The notes: generated by a model from the letters alone, not told the origin. Shown: positions 54,095 through 63,545, counted from the first letter of the stretch. The stretch: DNA of 64,000 bases from an uncultured Flavobacteriaceae bacterium (GCA_947494205.1 CANLUH010000009.1:62001-126000); one strand, 5' to 3'. Translations and numbers: made by a program.

Positions 54095-54718
54095 ATGATT
54101 TTAATATACTTTATAATAGGCATTTTAGCGGCATTTATTGGAGCAATTCCATTAGGTGCATCTAACATTATTGTTATAAACACAACATTAAAACAGAATG
54201 CTAAACAAGCATTTAAAATAGCCATAGCCGCAGGTGTAGCAGAGGTTATATTATCCTTTTACGCCTTACACTGTAATACTGTTGTAAAACATTTTATAGA
54301 ACGTAATCAATGGATTCAATTAACTATAATATTTGTATTACTATTTGTTGGAGGCTTTTTATTCTTCAAAAAACAGAAAGAGAAAACAGCAAAAAAACAA
54401 AGCATTACTAATTCTAAATATTTAACAGGGTTTCTATCTGGTATTTTAAACCCTCCTGTTTTAGTCTATTGGTTAGTTGCTATCGGTTTTATTAATGAAA
54501 GCTTATACATGCTATCCTTACAATCGTCATTAAGTATCCTATTTTTATTTTTTACAGGTGTTTATGGTGGTAAACTACTAACCTTATATTTATATAGCAG
54601 ATTTAGTTTAATTATTAAGCATAAAGTAAAGAACATTACTTTGATTTTGAATAAAGTAACTGGCATTTTACTTATTTTTATAGCCATAATTAATGCCGCA
54701 AAACTTTATTTAATATAA
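54095..54718 (+). CDS. LysE-family exporter
   Basis: 207 aa, about six membrane helices. The N-terminal LysE motif reads GAIPLGASNIIVINTTLKQN, where this family has G-x-x-P-G-P; LSGILNPPVLVYWLVAIG matches the conserved NP-P-x2-YW region. It probably exports an amino acid or similar small molecule; the substrate is not predictable. It lies 86 nt after the AsmA-like gene and 91 nt before rpsU, which has its own promoter. Confidence 0.75.
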   Translation: MILIYFIIGILAAFIGAIPLGASNIIVINTTLKQNAKQAFKIAIAAGVAEVILSFYALHCNTVVKHFIERNQWIQLTIIFVLLFVGGFLFFKKQKEKTAKKQSITNSKYLTGFLSGILNPPVLVYWLVAIGFINESLYMLSLQSSLSILFLFFTGVYGGKLLTLYLYSRFSLIIKHKVKNITLILNKVTGILLIFIAIINAAKLYLI

Positions 54719-54742
54719 TTTGCATAAAAAAAACAATAGATA

Positions 54743-54773
54743 TTGTGTAAATTAAAAGTTATATGTATTTTTG
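54743..54773 (+). promoter_or_regulatory. rpsU promoter (TTG-N20-TATTTTTG)
   Basis: TTG at 54743-54745, 20 nt, then TATTTTTG at 54766-54773, an exact fit to the Bacteroidota consensus. Transcription would start near 54780, about 30 nt before rpsU. Confidence 0.75.
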
Positions 54774-54809
54774 CAACCTGAAATTTAAGAACACACATAA
54801 TATATACAT

Positions 54810-55004
54810 ATGTTAAGAATTGAAATTAAAGACGGAGAAAATATAGAACGCGCACTTAAACGTTACAAAAGAAAACACAGAAACGTAAAAGTGATGCAAA
54901 ACTTAAGAGAAAACCAGTTTTTCACTAAGCCTTCTGTAAAAAACAGACGTCAAATACAAAAAGCTTCTTACATTCAAGGATTAAGAGACGCAGAAAACGT
55001 ATAA
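54810..55004 (+). CDS. rpsU: 30S ribosomal protein S21
   Basis: 64 aa: MLRIEIKDGENIERALKRYK, then a very basic body ending GLRDAENV, the usual bacteroidotal S21. In this phylum S21 is part of the 30S platform and takes part in hiding the anti-Shine-Dalgarno, in line with the lack of Shine-Dalgarno sequences throughout the window. Single gene with its own promoter and a perfect terminator. Confidence 0.96.
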   Translation: MLRIEIKDGENIERALKRYKRKHRNVKVMQNLRENQFFTKPSVKNRRQIQKASYIQGLRDAENV

Positions 55005-55040
55005 TTAGTTTATCTAATTTTAGTGTTTTCTTACATATAC

Positions 55041-55072
55041 AACCTCACATTATATAATGTGAGGTTTTTTTG
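55041..55072 (+). terminator. rpsU terminator
   Basis: A 26-nt perfect palindrome, arms AACCTCACATTAT (55041-55053) and ATAATGTGAGGTT (55054-55066), followed by a T-run to 55071. Confidence 0.9.
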
Positions 55073-55104
55073 GTTACTAGCATTTCATGCTTAAATAACA
55101 ATGA

Positions 55105-55134
55105 AAACGCCACAATAATTACATTGTGGCGTTT
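55105..55134 (-). terminator. terminator of the DUF2797 gene
   Basis: AAACGCCACAAT (55105-55116) / ATTGTGGCGTTT (55123-55134), 6-nt loop, perfect. T-rich on both sides, so it may also back up rpsU termination. Confidence 0.75.
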
Positions 55135-55160
55135 GCTATTTTTTATAGTTCTTTACTTTA

Positions 55161-55955
55161 TTATAATACGCTAATAGCAACTACTAACCCTTCATTACTT
55201 CTAATATTAAAAACGGTATCATCCTCAAAAATAAGATACTGCCCTTTAATTCCTTTTAATACACCATCATAACTAGGCGTTTTACCAAGGTTTAAACTCT
55301 TAGGTTTTACAGGGTATTGTTCTACAGGAAATTTTAAATGTGTTTCAGTATTACTTTCAATATAATAAGACTGTGCTTCGGCAGGTATATAACTTTTAAG
55401 CTGCTCTCTCCATTCTATTAAATTTTCATCTTCAATATCATTCTTCAACATTTTTCGCCAGTTTGTTTTATCTGCAACATGGTCTTTTAATGCGACTTCT
55501 GTTATACCTGCTAGATAACGATTTGGCACTTCTACTATTTCTACTGCTTCATGAGCCCCTTGATCTATCCAACGTGTAGGAACTTGTGTTTTTCGTGTTA
55601 CTCCAACTTTAACATTACTAGAATTTGCTAAATACACTATATGAGGCTGTAATTGCACACGTTTTTCATATTCTAAATCTCTATCTTCCTTATCTAAATG
55701 TGCTATACTTAACTCTGGACGCATAATCCAATCTGCAGCTTGCGGAATATCGAAAAAACAACTTTTACAAAACCCTTGTCTATAAATAGGTTTATCTAGA
55801 CTACAATTTAAACACTGGTGTTTTACAAACTGAAAGCGCAGTGTCTTATTTATCAATTGGTTTAGGTTTAAAAAATCGTTTTCGAATATTAAGTAATATT
55901 GTATGGGCTCGGCAAACTCTGTTTCCATTTTTCTTAAAACACCTTGGTAAGTCAT
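55161..55955 (-). CDS. DUF2797 family protein
   Basis: 264 aa from the ATG at 55955 (MTYQGVLRKMETEFAEPIQY). A longer frame to 56003 would overlap the divergent GH3 gene and adds non-homologous residues. Four-Cys zinc-type site: CLNCSLDKPIYRQGFCKSC (about 47-65). Then the DUF2797 core HIVYLANSSNVKVGVTRKTQVPTRWIDQGA, which resembles a GIY-YIG-like fold. No function is established for this family. The gene starts 42 nt from the GH3 start, back to back. Confidence 0.78.
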   Translation of the reverse strand: MTYQGVLRKMETEFAEPIQYYLIFENDFLNLNQLINKTLRFQFVKHQCLNCSLDKPIYRQGFCKSCFFDIPQAADWIMRPELSIAHLDKEDRDLEYEKRVQLQPHIVYLANSSNVKVGVTRKTQVPTRWIDQGAHEAVEIVEVPNRYLAGITEVALKDHVADKTNWRKMLKNDIEDENLIEWREQLKSYIPAEAQSYYIESNTETHLKFPVEQYPVKPKSLNLGKTPSYDGVLKGIKGQYLIFEDDTVFNIRSNEGLVVAISVL

Positions 55956-55996
55956 AAAAAAAAGTCTTATTTTTAATCCCAAAGATACTACAAAAT

Positions 55997-57511
55997 ATGC
56001 CAATTCCTTTAGTAAACTCTATAGCTTCCTGGTTTTTAAAAAAACGTTTTCATCAGATAGAATTATTTCTAAAGTATCCTAACGAAGTACAAGAAGAACT
56101 TCTTTTTTCTTTATTAGAGAAAGCTAAAGACACCCAAATTGGCAAGGAATATGACTTTGCATCTATAAAAAGCTACAGCACCTTTGCCGAGCGTGTTCCT
56201 ATTAGAAATTATGAGAAATACCAAGATTTAATAGAACGCTCTAGACAAGGAGAACATAATATTTTTTGGCCAAGTCCTATTAAATGGTATGCTAAATCTA
56301 GTGGTACAACGAATGCTAAAAGTAAATTTATACCAGTTAGCGCAGGCTCTTTAGAAGATTGCCATTATGCTGCGAGTAAGGATTTATTATGTATGTACCT
56401 TAATAATAATGAGAACTCTCAATTATTTACAGGAAAAGGCTTACGTCTTGGCGGTAGTAAAGAACTTTATAAAGAAAATGGTACTGTATTTGGAGACTTA
56501 AGTGCAATTTTAATTGATAATATGCCATTTTGGGCTGAGTTTAGTAGTACACCAAGTAATAAAGTTTCACTTATGAGTGAATGGGAAACTAAAATGCAGG
56601 CTATTGTGGACGAAACTATAAATGAAAATGTAACAAGTCTTGCTGGTGTTCCTTCATGGATGCTTGTATTACTTAATAATGTTTTAGATAGCACAGGTAA
56701 GAATAGTATATTTGACATATGGCCAAATCTAGAAGTCTATTTTCATGGTGGCGTTAGCTTTACACCTTATAAAGAACAGTACAAAAAAATATTACCTAGC
56801 AAATCTTTTAGGTATTATGAAATATACAACGCTTCAGAAGGTTTTTTTGCAATACAAGATCGTAACAATTCTAGCGAACTACTTTTAATGCTAGATTATG
56901 GTATTTTCTATGAGTTTATTCCAATGGAAACTCATGGCACTCCTAATGAAAAAGTAATACGTTTAAGTGAGGTAGAACAGGGTAAAAATTATGCCGTTTT
57001 AATAACTACTAATGCGGGACTATGGCGTTATAAAATAGGAGACACTGTAAGATTCACTTCAATAAACCCATACAGAATTAAAGTTTCTGGGAGAACAAAA
57101 CACCATATTAATGTCTTTGGAGAAGAGCTAATAATTGAAAACGCAGAAAACGCATTAAAGAAGGTTTGTAAAAAAACAAAAGCTGAAATAATAGACTTTA
57201 CTGCCGCTCCTATTTTTATGGAAGGTAGAGAAAAAGGTGGACATGAATGGTTAATAGAGTTTAAAACACCACCAAAGGATATTAATTATTTTAATGAGTT
57301 ATTTGATAATGCCCTAAAAGCTTTAAATTCTGATTACGAAGCAAAGCGTTACAACAATATAACACTAAACAAACCAACAATACATATTGCTAGGAAGCAA
57401 CTTTTTTATGATTGGTTAAAACAAAATAATAAATTAGGCGGACAACATAAAGTGCCAAGATTATCTAATTCAAGGCAATATATCGACGAACTTTTAAAAC
57501 TGAACTCATAA
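55997..57511 (+). CDS. GH3 family acyl-adenylate/amide synthetase-like protein
   Basis: 504 aa. Matches the GH3 family known from plant auxin and jasmonate conjugation: WYAKSSGTTNAKSKFIPVS (about 95-113, the nucleotide loop of the ANL superfamily), then YNASEGFFAIQD (about 275-286) and GLWRYKIGDTVRFTSINPYRIKVSGRTKHHINVFGEELI (about 338-376, hinge and adenylate-binding). Bacterial GH3 proteins are widespread in Bacteroidota; their substrates are unknown, but coupling a carboxylate to an amino acid through an adenylate is the family reaction. Cytoplasmic, monocistronic. Confidence 0.85.
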   Translation: MPIPLVNSIASWFLKKRFHQIELFLKYPNEVQEELLFSLLEKAKDTQIGKEYDFASIKSYSTFAERVPIRNYEKYQDLIERSRQGEHNIFWPSPIKWYAKSSGTTNAKSKFIPVSAGSLEDCHYAASKDLLCMYLNNNENSQLFTGKGLRLGGSKELYKENGTVFGDLSAILIDNMPFWAEFSSTPSNKVSLMSEWETKMQAIVDETINENVTSLAGVPSWMLVLLNNVLDSTGKNSIFDIWPNLEVYFHGGVSFTPYKEQYKKILPSKSFRYYEIYNASEGFFAIQDRNNSSELLLMLDYGIFYEFIPMETHGTPNEKVIRLSEVEQGKNYAVLITTNAGLWRYKIGDTVRFTSINPYRIKVSGRTKHHINVFGEELIIENAENALKKVCKKTKAEIIDFTAAPIFMEGREKGGHEWLIEFKTPPKDINYFNELFDNALKALNSDYEAKRYNNITLNKPTIHIARKQLFYDWLKQNNKLGGQHKVPRLSNSRQYIDELLKLNS

Positions 57512-57831
57512 CTCCATTTACCGTTCGTCGATGAATGGTCATTCGGTTTACCTTCCTCATATCGATTAAATGCACCTTCTACCGTTTAGTGATTTTAGCA
57601 AAAAAACCACGATATTATATATCTAGTAAAATTAACTTTTTAACAATTATTATTCAATAAAAAACAATTAATACTGAGTAATTCTTAAAAAATAACACCT
57701 AAAACATTCTTATCGACAAAATACACACCTCATTTTTTATCAAAACGAGTATTAGTGCTTTTAGTCTAAAAAATTGCGCATAACTTACAGTGTTGTAGTA
57801 ATTTCGAAGCGTAAATTAATTTTATTACCTA
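57512..57831 (+). promoter_or_regulatory. 320-nt upstream region of the OmpA/PD40 gene with LytTR-like boxes
   Basis: No gene. CCGTTCGTC (57521-57529) preceded by TTTA, and CCGTTTAGT (57582-57590) preceded by CTA, resemble the CCGTT half-sites bound by LytTR-family regulators (the first is identical to the AlgR box). TTTACC also recurs at 57547-57552. A TAATTTCG -7-like element preceded by TTG at 22 nt lies near 57800. The middle (57600-57770) is AT-rich without recognisable structure. Confidence 0.35.
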
Positions 57832-59439
57832 ATGAAAAACTACATTTTAACATTCGCTTTCTTATTATCAGTAAGTTTTATATCTGCTCAAGATTCTTCA
57901 GAAGACTTATTAACTGATAACTTAGTAAATGATTTAAACACTTCAAATTCTGAAGATGTTATAGACGCAAATGGATTTGAGTTCACAACTTTAGATGCTG
58001 GATCTAACTCTAAGTATTCTGAATTTGGTTCTGGTTTCTTTATGAATAAACTTATAATGGTTTCTTCTAAAAAATTAGGTGGTTTAGCCAAAGTAGATAA
58101 AAACACAAATGAAGGCTATAAAAACTTATTTTGTTTAGACATCAAAAAGGATGGTTCTTTAAAGTTACCTTTATTATTTTCTAGAATTATTAATACTAGA
58201 GGAAGTGAAGGACAAGTTTCTTTCTCTCCAGATGAAAAAACAATGTATTTTACTAGAGCTACTGAAGAAAACTCTATGATATACAAATTATACAAAGTAA
58301 CTTTAGAAGAAGATTCTCACGGTAACTGGATTAATCAACAAATGTTAGATGTAGATGTTGATGGTTATTCTTTTGAAAACCCTTACGTAAGTAAAACTGG
58401 TAAAGAATTATACTTCTCTTCTAATAAGCCAGGAGGTCAAGGTGGTTACGATTTATATGTAGCAACTATTAAAGAAGATGGTACATTAGAAACACCAAAA
58501 AATTTAGGAGATAAAGTTAACACAAAGTATGATGACAAATTCCCATCTTTATCTTTAGATGGAGAATACTTATACTTCTCTTCTAAAGGTCACAGAAATG
58601 TAGGTGGTTTTGATGTTTTTAAAAGTAAAGTTACCAAAACAGGATACAGAACTCCTAAAAACCTAGGAAACACTGTAAATACTAAATATGATGAAGTTGC
58701 TTACTTTATGGCTTCAAATAACAAAGGGTATTTAAGTTCTAACAAAGCTTTTGGAAAAGGAAGTTATGATATTTACAGATTCTCTTACAACGAAGCAACA
58801 CAAAATATAGAAGGAAGAGTTTTAGATTTAGAAACTCAGATTCCTTTACCTAACGCTGAAGTTGTTTTATTAGATGAAGAAGGAGAAGAAGTTGCTAGAC
58901 AAATAACTGGTGAAGATGCTACTTATAATTTTGATGTAACGCCTTTTGAAAACTATACTATTAAAACAACAAAAGATGGTTTCGAAGAGGCTTCTATAGC
59001 ATTTAGATCTAACAAAGGAGATGATACAACTTACAAGAAAAACTTAGAATTAGACCCAACTAAAGCAGAAATTGTAGAAGTTGAAGATAAGCTAATGATT
59101 TCTATAGAAAACATTTACTTCGACTATGCTAAGTGGAGTATTAAGCAAGAGTCTCACATCTCTTTAAATAAAATATTAACGGTTCTTAACGAGAACCCAG
59201 AAATGAAAATTGAAATTAACGCACACACAGATAACAGAGGTAATGACAACTATAACTTAAAGTTATCTAAAAAACGTGCTGCTTCTGCAATGGATTACCT
59301 AATTAGCAAAGGAATCAATGCTAACCGTTTAATCTCTAATGGTTACGGAGAAACGCAACCTCTAGTAGATTGTAAGTCTGATTGTACAGAAGAACAATAT
59401 CAAGCAAACAGAAGAATTGAATTCATTATCTTAAATTAA
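57832..59439 (+). CDS. OmpA-family protein with PD40 (WD40-like) repeats
   Basis: 535 aa. Signal peptide (LTFAFLLSVSFISAQ, cut near residue 19). Four to five PD40 blades (about 75-310; for example VSFSPDEKTMYFTRA, GKELYFSSNKPGGQGGYDLYVA, DGEYLYFSSKGHRNVGGFDVF). A carboxypeptidase-regulatory-like domain (about 325-405; IEGRVLDLETQIPLPNAEVVLLDEEGEEV). Then an OmpA peptidoglycan-binding domain (about 415-535; IYFDYAKWSIKQES, INAHTDNRGNDNYNLKLSKKRA). The layout resembles PorE-type proteins of the type IX secretion system without the TPR part. Long leader with putative LytTR boxes. Confidence 0.85.
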   Translation: MKNYILTFAFLLSVSFISAQDSSEDLLTDNLVNDLNTSNSEDVIDANGFEFTTLDAGSNSKYSEFGSGFFMNKLIMVSSKKLGGLAKVDKNTNEGYKNLFCLDIKKDGSLKLPLLFSRIINTRGSEGQVSFSPDEKTMYFTRATEENSMIYKLYKVTLEEDSHGNWINQQMLDVDVDGYSFENPYVSKTGKELYFSSNKPGGQGGYDLYVATIKEDGTLETPKNLGDKVNTKYDDKFPSLSLDGEYLYFSSKGHRNVGGFDVFKSKVTKTGYRTPKNLGNTVNTKYDEVAYFMASNNKGYLSSNKAFGKGSYDIYRFSYNEATQNIEGRVLDLETQIPLPNAEVVLLDEEGEEVARQITGEDATYNFDVTPFENYTIKTTKDGFEEASIAFRSNKGDDTTYKKNLELDPTKAEIVEVEDKLMISIENIYFDYAKWSIKQESHISLNKILTVLNENPEMKIEINAHTDNRGNDNYNLKLSKKRAASAMDYLISKGINANRLISNGYGETQPLVDCKSDCTEEQYQANRRIEFIILN

Positions 59440-59470
59440 GATAGGGAGCTATTAATCATTCTTTATAAAG

Positions 59471-59506
59471 AAAAACCACTCTTAATTATAATTGAGAGTG
59501 GTTTTT
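59471..59506. terminator. terminator between the OmpA/PD40 and GNAT genes
   Basis: AAAAACCACTCT (59471-59482) / AGAGTGGTTTTT (59495-59506), with an inner AATT/AATT extension. T-run on the plus strand and A-run before the stem, so it can act both ways. Confidence 0.85.
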
Positions 59507-59528
59507 TGGTTTTATAATTATTACTTCA

Positions 59529-60038
59529 TTATCCTTTTAAAGCATATACAATATTATTAGAAAACCCTTTATCTATTTTTCCATTTAAAAGTTTAAAGTT
59601 AGCTTTCTCTAACAACCTTATAGAACCTACATTTTTGCTATGCGTAAAAGCTTCAATTGTATTTAAAGACAAAACATTAAAACCAAAAATCACAATTTCT
59701 ATCAACGCTTCACTCATATAACCTTTACCTTGAAATTCTGGCAATAAGTCGTAGCCAACTTCGGCAATAGTTTTATCCTCAGAAAAATTCCATAAGCAAA
59801 TTGTTCCTATAGACTCTTTACTATCTATAGTCTTTAACACCCAAACAATAGCTTTTCTATCGCTTATTAGAGCTAATGTTTTATTAATATATAACAAAGC
59901 ATCTTCTTTAGTTTTATATAACTCTCTTTGAATAAAAGCATTGACATCTGCATTAGAGCGCAATGCATAAATAATATCTACATCTTCTTTTTGTATCTCT
60001 TTTAAAATTAATCGCTCTGTAATCAATTTGTTAGTCAT
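59529..60038 (-). CDS. GNAT-family N-acetyltransferase (RimJ/RimL-like)
   Basis: 169 aa from the ATG at 60038 (MTNKLITERLILKEIQKEDV). An upstream frame to 60065 lies inside the clpX terminator hairpin and is rejected. The N-terminal TERLxLKE motif and the acetyl-CoA loop LLPEFQGKGYMSEALIEI (about 96-113) mark the RimJ/L-type GNAT group, which acetylates ribosomal proteins or small amines. The C-terminal VGSIRLLEKANFKLL is typical. Substrate unknown. It could be reached by read-through from clpX. Confidence 0.82.
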   Translation of the reverse strand: MTNKLITERLILKEIQKEDVDIIYALRSNADVNAFIQRELYKTKEDALLYINKTLALISDRKAIVWVLKTIDSKESIGTICLWNFSEDKTIAEVGYDLLPEFQGKGYMSEALIEIVIFGFNVLSLNTIEAFTHSKNVGSIRLLEKANFKLLNGKIDKGFSNNIVYALKG

Positions 60039-60056
60039 ATCACTTATTTTAAATAA

Positions 60057-60092
60057 AAAAGCCATTTCTACAGAATTATAGAAATGGCTTTT
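60057..60092 (-). terminator. clpX terminator
   Basis: AAAAGCCATTTCTA (60057-60070) / TAGAAATGGCTTTT (60079-60092), perfect 14 bp, followed on the minus strand by six T. It is 24 nt after the clpX stop. Confidence 0.88.
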
Positions 60093-60115
60093 AAATATTA
60101 TATTATTTACGTCCT

Positions 60116-61348
60116 CTATGAAACAGCTTTAAGTTTCTTTATAGTCGATTTAGACAGTTTCTCCTCTGCATACGCCTTAGTAACACTTAATTTCTTTATA
60201 TCGGTACCAGGCAACTCAAACATAGCATCTGTTAATATCTCTTCGCACAGCGAGCGTAATCCACGTGCTCCTAGTTTATATTCTATTGCTTTACCAACAA
60301 TAAACTCTAAAGCACCTTCTGTTATACTAAGCTCTATTTCGTCCATTGTAAACAGTTTTTTATATTGTTTAATAATAGCATTCTTAGGCTCTGTTAAAAT
60401 TGCTCTTAATGTATTTTCATCTAAAGGATTCATATGTGTTAACACAGGAAGCCTACCAATAATCTCAGGTATTAATCCAAAGTCTTTTAAATCTTTAGGA
60501 GTAATATACTGCAATAAATTATCTTGATCCACAACATCTTCAGACATTGAAGCACTATAACCTACTGCTTGCATATTTAATCGCTTAGAGATTACACGCT
60601 CTATACCATCGAACGCTCCTCCAGCTATAAATAAAATATTTTCGGTGTTCACTTCTATAAACTTCTGGTCAGGATGCTTACGCCCTCCTTTTGGCGGCAC
60701 ATTTACAACTGTTCCTTCTAAAAGTTTTAATAGTGCTTGTTGTACACCTTCTCCAGAAACATCTCTAGTTATAGAAGGATTATCACTTTTACGTGCTATT
60801 TTATCTATCTCATCGATAAATACAATACCCTTTTCTGCTTTTTCTAAGTTATAATCTGCGGCTTGTAATAAGCGTGTTAAAATACTTTCTACATCTTCAC
60901 CTACATACCCTGCTTCTGTTAAAACAGTAGCATCTACTATAGCTAAAGGTACATTTAGCATTCTAGCAACCGTTTTTGCCATTAAGGTTTTACCTGTTCC
61001 AGTTTGACCTACCATAATGATATTAGATTTTTGTATCTCAATATCATCATTGGTTGGCGGTTGTAATAATCTTTTATAGTGATTATATACTGCTACAGAC
61101 ATTACTTTCTTAGTAAATTCCTGTCCTATTATATACTCGTCTAAAAATGCTTTTATTTGCTGTGGTTTGCGTAATATAAGCTCTGCCGACAACTCACTGT
61201 TATCGCTTTGCTTAGATTCCTCCAAAACAATGCCATGCGCTTGTTCTATACAACGGTCACATATATGCGCATCTAATCCCGCTATTAATAAACTGGTTTC
61301 TGGCTTCTTTCTACCACAAAACGAACATTCTAATTCTTCCTTTGCCAT
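60116..61348 (-). CDS. clpX: ATP-dependent Clp protease ATPase subunit ClpX
   Basis: 410-aa AAA+ unfoldase. N-terminal zinc-binding domain with C8, C11, C30 and C33. Walker A GQTGTGKT (about 113-120), Walker [10 protein letters not shown], sensor and C-terminal helical domain ending in [20 protein letters not shown]. The pore Tyr loop (AGYVGED) is present. The ClpP-docking loop, IGF in E. coli, reads VGY (MQAVGYSAS near residue 265). It lies 59 nt after clpP; tig, clpP and clpX run in one direction as in many bacteria. Confidence 0.95.
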   Translation of the reverse strand: MAKEELECSFCGRKKPETSLLIAGLDAHICDRCIEQAHGIVLEESKQSDNSELSAELILRKPQQIKAFLDEYIIGQEFTKKVMSVAVYNHYKRLLQPPTNDDIEIQKSNIIMVGQTGTGKTLMAKTVARMLNVPLAIVDATVLTEAGYVGEDVESILTRLLQAADYNLEKAEKGIVFIDEIDKIARKSDNPSITRDVSGEGVQQALLKLLEGTVVNVPPKGGRKHPDQKFIEVNTENILFIAGGAFDGIERVISKRLNMQAVGYSASMSEDVVDQDNLLQYITPKDLKDFGLIPEIIGRLPVLTHMNPLDENTLRAILTEPKNAIIKQYKKLFTMDEIELSITEGALEFIVGKAIEYKLGARGLRSLCEEILTDAMFELPGTDIKKLSVTKAYAEEKLSKSTIKKLKAVS

Positions 61349-61407
61349 CTTTAATTGTCTTAATCTTAGTTATTATTGTTGTTATTTTACAATAGTAACT
61401 ATTTGTT

Positions 61408-62082
61408 TTAGTCACGAGTTAATATCTCGTCAATCATACCGTATTCTTTAGCTTTATCAGATTTCATCCAATAATCACGATCACTATCTGCGTATACTTT
61501 GTCGTAATCTTGACCAGAATGCTTACTTATAATCTTGTAAAGCTCTTCTTTTAATATTAATATTTCACGTGCAGTAATTTCTATATCACTAGCTTGTCCT
61601 TGCGCACCTCCTAATGGCTGGTGAATCATAACACGAGAGTGTGTTAAACCACTACGTTTACCAGGAGCTCCTGCACACAATAAAACTGCTCCCATAGATG
61701 CAGCCATACCTGTACAAATAGTAGCAACATCTGGTTTTATAAATTGCATAGTATCGTAAATACCTAAACCTGCATATACACTTCCTCCTGGAGAGTTTAT
61801 ATAAATTTGAATATCCTTAGAAGCGTCTACACTTTCTAAAAACAACAGCTGTGCTTGTATAATATTTGCGACTTGATCATTAATACCTGTCCCCATAAAA
61901 ATGATGCGATCCATCATTAAACGAGAGAATACATCAAAAATTGCAATATTCATTTGACGTTCTTCTATAATATTAGGCGTCAGGTTTGTAGGATACATAC
62001 TACTAATAATTTTATTGTAGTACATGCTATTGATTCCTTGATCTTTTATTGCGAATTTTTCGAATTCTTTTCCGTAATCCAT
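61408..62082 (-). CDS. clpP: ATP-dependent Clp protease proteolytic subunit ClpP
   Basis: 224-aa serine protease; catalytic triad S129 (GMAASMG), H154 (RVMIHQP) and D203 (SDRDYWM). The first about 25 residues are a probable propeptide. INSPGGSVYAGLGIYDTM is the canonical oxyanion region. It forms a 14-mer that degrades substrates unfolded by ClpX (59 nt downstream). Located 94 nt after tig. Confidence 0.96.
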   Translation of the reverse strand: MDYGKEFEKFAIKDQGINSMYYNKIISSMYPTNLTPNIIEERQMNIAIFDVFSRLMMDRIIFMGTGINDQVANIIQAQLLFLESVDASKDIQIYINSPGGSVYAGLGIYDTMQFIKPDVATICTGMAASMGAVLLCAGAPGKRSGLTHSRVMIHQPLGGAQGQASDIEITAREILILKEELYKIISKHSGQDYDKVYADSDRDYWMKSDKAKEYGMIDEILTRD

Positions 62083-62176
62083 ATTTGATTTTGATTTTTT
62101 ATTTAAACTAAAAGCGTTGAACCCCGTAAAGAATTCAACGCTTAAAGATAATGATTATTCTTTAAAAGAACGTGGC

Positions 62177-63505
62177 TTATTTATCGCCATAAACTTCTTT
62201 AACAAACTTTTCGTACGTTAATTCTTTAGTTTTTATGTTTGCCTTTTCTTTGTAAAGGTTTAATAGTTTCTGACTTACTACTTGCTCAGATAAACGTTTT
62301 ACCTCATCTTGGTTAGATAATACACGTGCTGTAATATCTTCTAACTCTTTTTCTGAAGGGTTCATTTGTCCAAATTGTGCCATTTGCATTTTAATCATGC
62401 CTTTTGCACTTTCTTTAACGTCTTCGAAATCTAATTTAATATCATTAGCTTCCATTAATTTACCTTCTATAAGCTGGTAACGTAAGCTTTTTTCAGACTT
62501 TTCGTATTCTTCTTTTGCTTGCGCTTCGTCAATTTCTTTCTCCCCTGCAGTTTGCATCCATTTTTGAAGAAACTCTGCTGGTAAATCGAATTTAGTATTG
62601 TCTACTAAATACTCTGTTACATCGTTTAATAATTTTTGATCAGATTGCTGTACAAATTGTTTTTCAGCATCTTCTTTAATCTTATTTTTTAACTCTGTTG
62701 CAGATTTCACAGCATCTTTACCAAATAACTTATCGAATAACTCTTGGTCTAAGTCTGCTAATTCACGTTGGTTAATTTCTGTAACTGTAAAAGTCACTTC
62801 AATATCTAACCCTTCAACTTTATCTTGTTCTAATTTAAGTGCGTGTTGCAACTCGTTAGCATCTGTATAAAGGCCCTTAGTTTTTAAAGCGATAGTATCT
62901 CCTACTTTAGCGCCTACAAATTGCTTTTCTGTCGCTTTCCCTTTAAACTTATCTAAAGTTAATGTTACTGTATTTTCTATCTCTTCTTCTTCATTAGTAA
63001 AAGTCCCTGTTACTTCACTGTCTTTTGCTATTGCATCTTGAGAGATTAATTTTCCGTATTGTTTCTGGATACGCTCTACTTGCTCATCTATCATTTTATC
63101 ATCTGCAATGATATTGTAGTGCGTAATTGCTTTTTTAGATTTTAAATCTACTGTAAATTCTGGAGCTAAACCTAATTCAAACTCAAAAGAGAAATCGTCT
63201 GCATCCCAGTTAATCTCATCTTGTGGTTTTGGAAGCGGCTGACCTAAAACATCTAACTTTTCTTCTGTTAAATACTTATTTAAAGCGTCTTGAAGTAATT
63301 TGTTTACCTCATCTACTAATACAGCTTTACCATATTGTTTTTTAACCATTCCCATTGGTACATGACCTTTTCTAAAACCAGGAATGTTAGCTGTTTTTCT
63401 GTAATCTGTTAAAATTTTCTCTACTTTATCGCTATAATCGTCTTTAGCGATGTCAACTTTTACTACAGCATTTAATGCATCTATATTTTCTCTTGTAATA
63501 TTCAT
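62177..63505 (-). CDS. tig: trigger factor
   Basis: 442-aa ribosome-bound chaperone. N-terminal ribosome-binding domain with the signature GFRKGHVPMGMVKKQYG (about 43-59; the usual GFRxGK loop), a divergent FKBP-like PPIase domain (about 150-245), and a long helical C-terminal arm. The PPIase part is poorly conserved, as in other Bacteroidota, and may lack isomerase activity. It heads the tig-clpP-clpX group and has a perfect Bacteroidota promoter. Confidence 0.93.
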   Translation of the reverse strand: MNITRENIDALNAVVKVDIAKDDYSDKVEKILTDYRKTANIPGFRKGHVPMGMVKKQYGKAVLVDEVNKLLQDALNKYLTEEKLDVLGQPLPKPQDEINWDADDFSFEFELGLAPEFTVDLKSKKAITHYNIIADDKMIDEQVERIQKQYGKLISQDAIAKDSEVTGTFTNEEEEIENTVTLTLDKFKGKATEKQFVGAKVGDTIALKTKGLYTDANELQHALKLEQDKVEGLDIEVTFTVTEINQRELADLDQELFDKLFGKDAVKSATELKNKIKEDAEKQFVQQSDQKLLNDVTEYLVDNTKFDLPAEFLQKWMQTAGEKEIDEAQAKEEYEKSEKSLRYQLIEGKLMEANDIKLDFEDVKESAKGMIKMQMAQFGQMNPSEKELEDITARVLSNQDEVKRLSEQVVSQKLLNLYKEKANIKTKELTYEKFVKEVYGDK

Positions 63506-63545
63506 CTTGAATAATATATTGTTTTTAAAACCTAAAAATGGTGTG

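Noticed and set aside
55956-56003. Longer N-terminus for the DUF2797 protein (start at 56003)
   Set aside because: It would overlap the GH3 start and adds 16 hydrophobic residues not expected for the family; ATG 55955 fits better.
60084-60527. 147-codon plus-strand open frame opposite clpX
   Set aside because: Antisense shadow of the clpX C-terminal region and of the clpX terminator; no family features.
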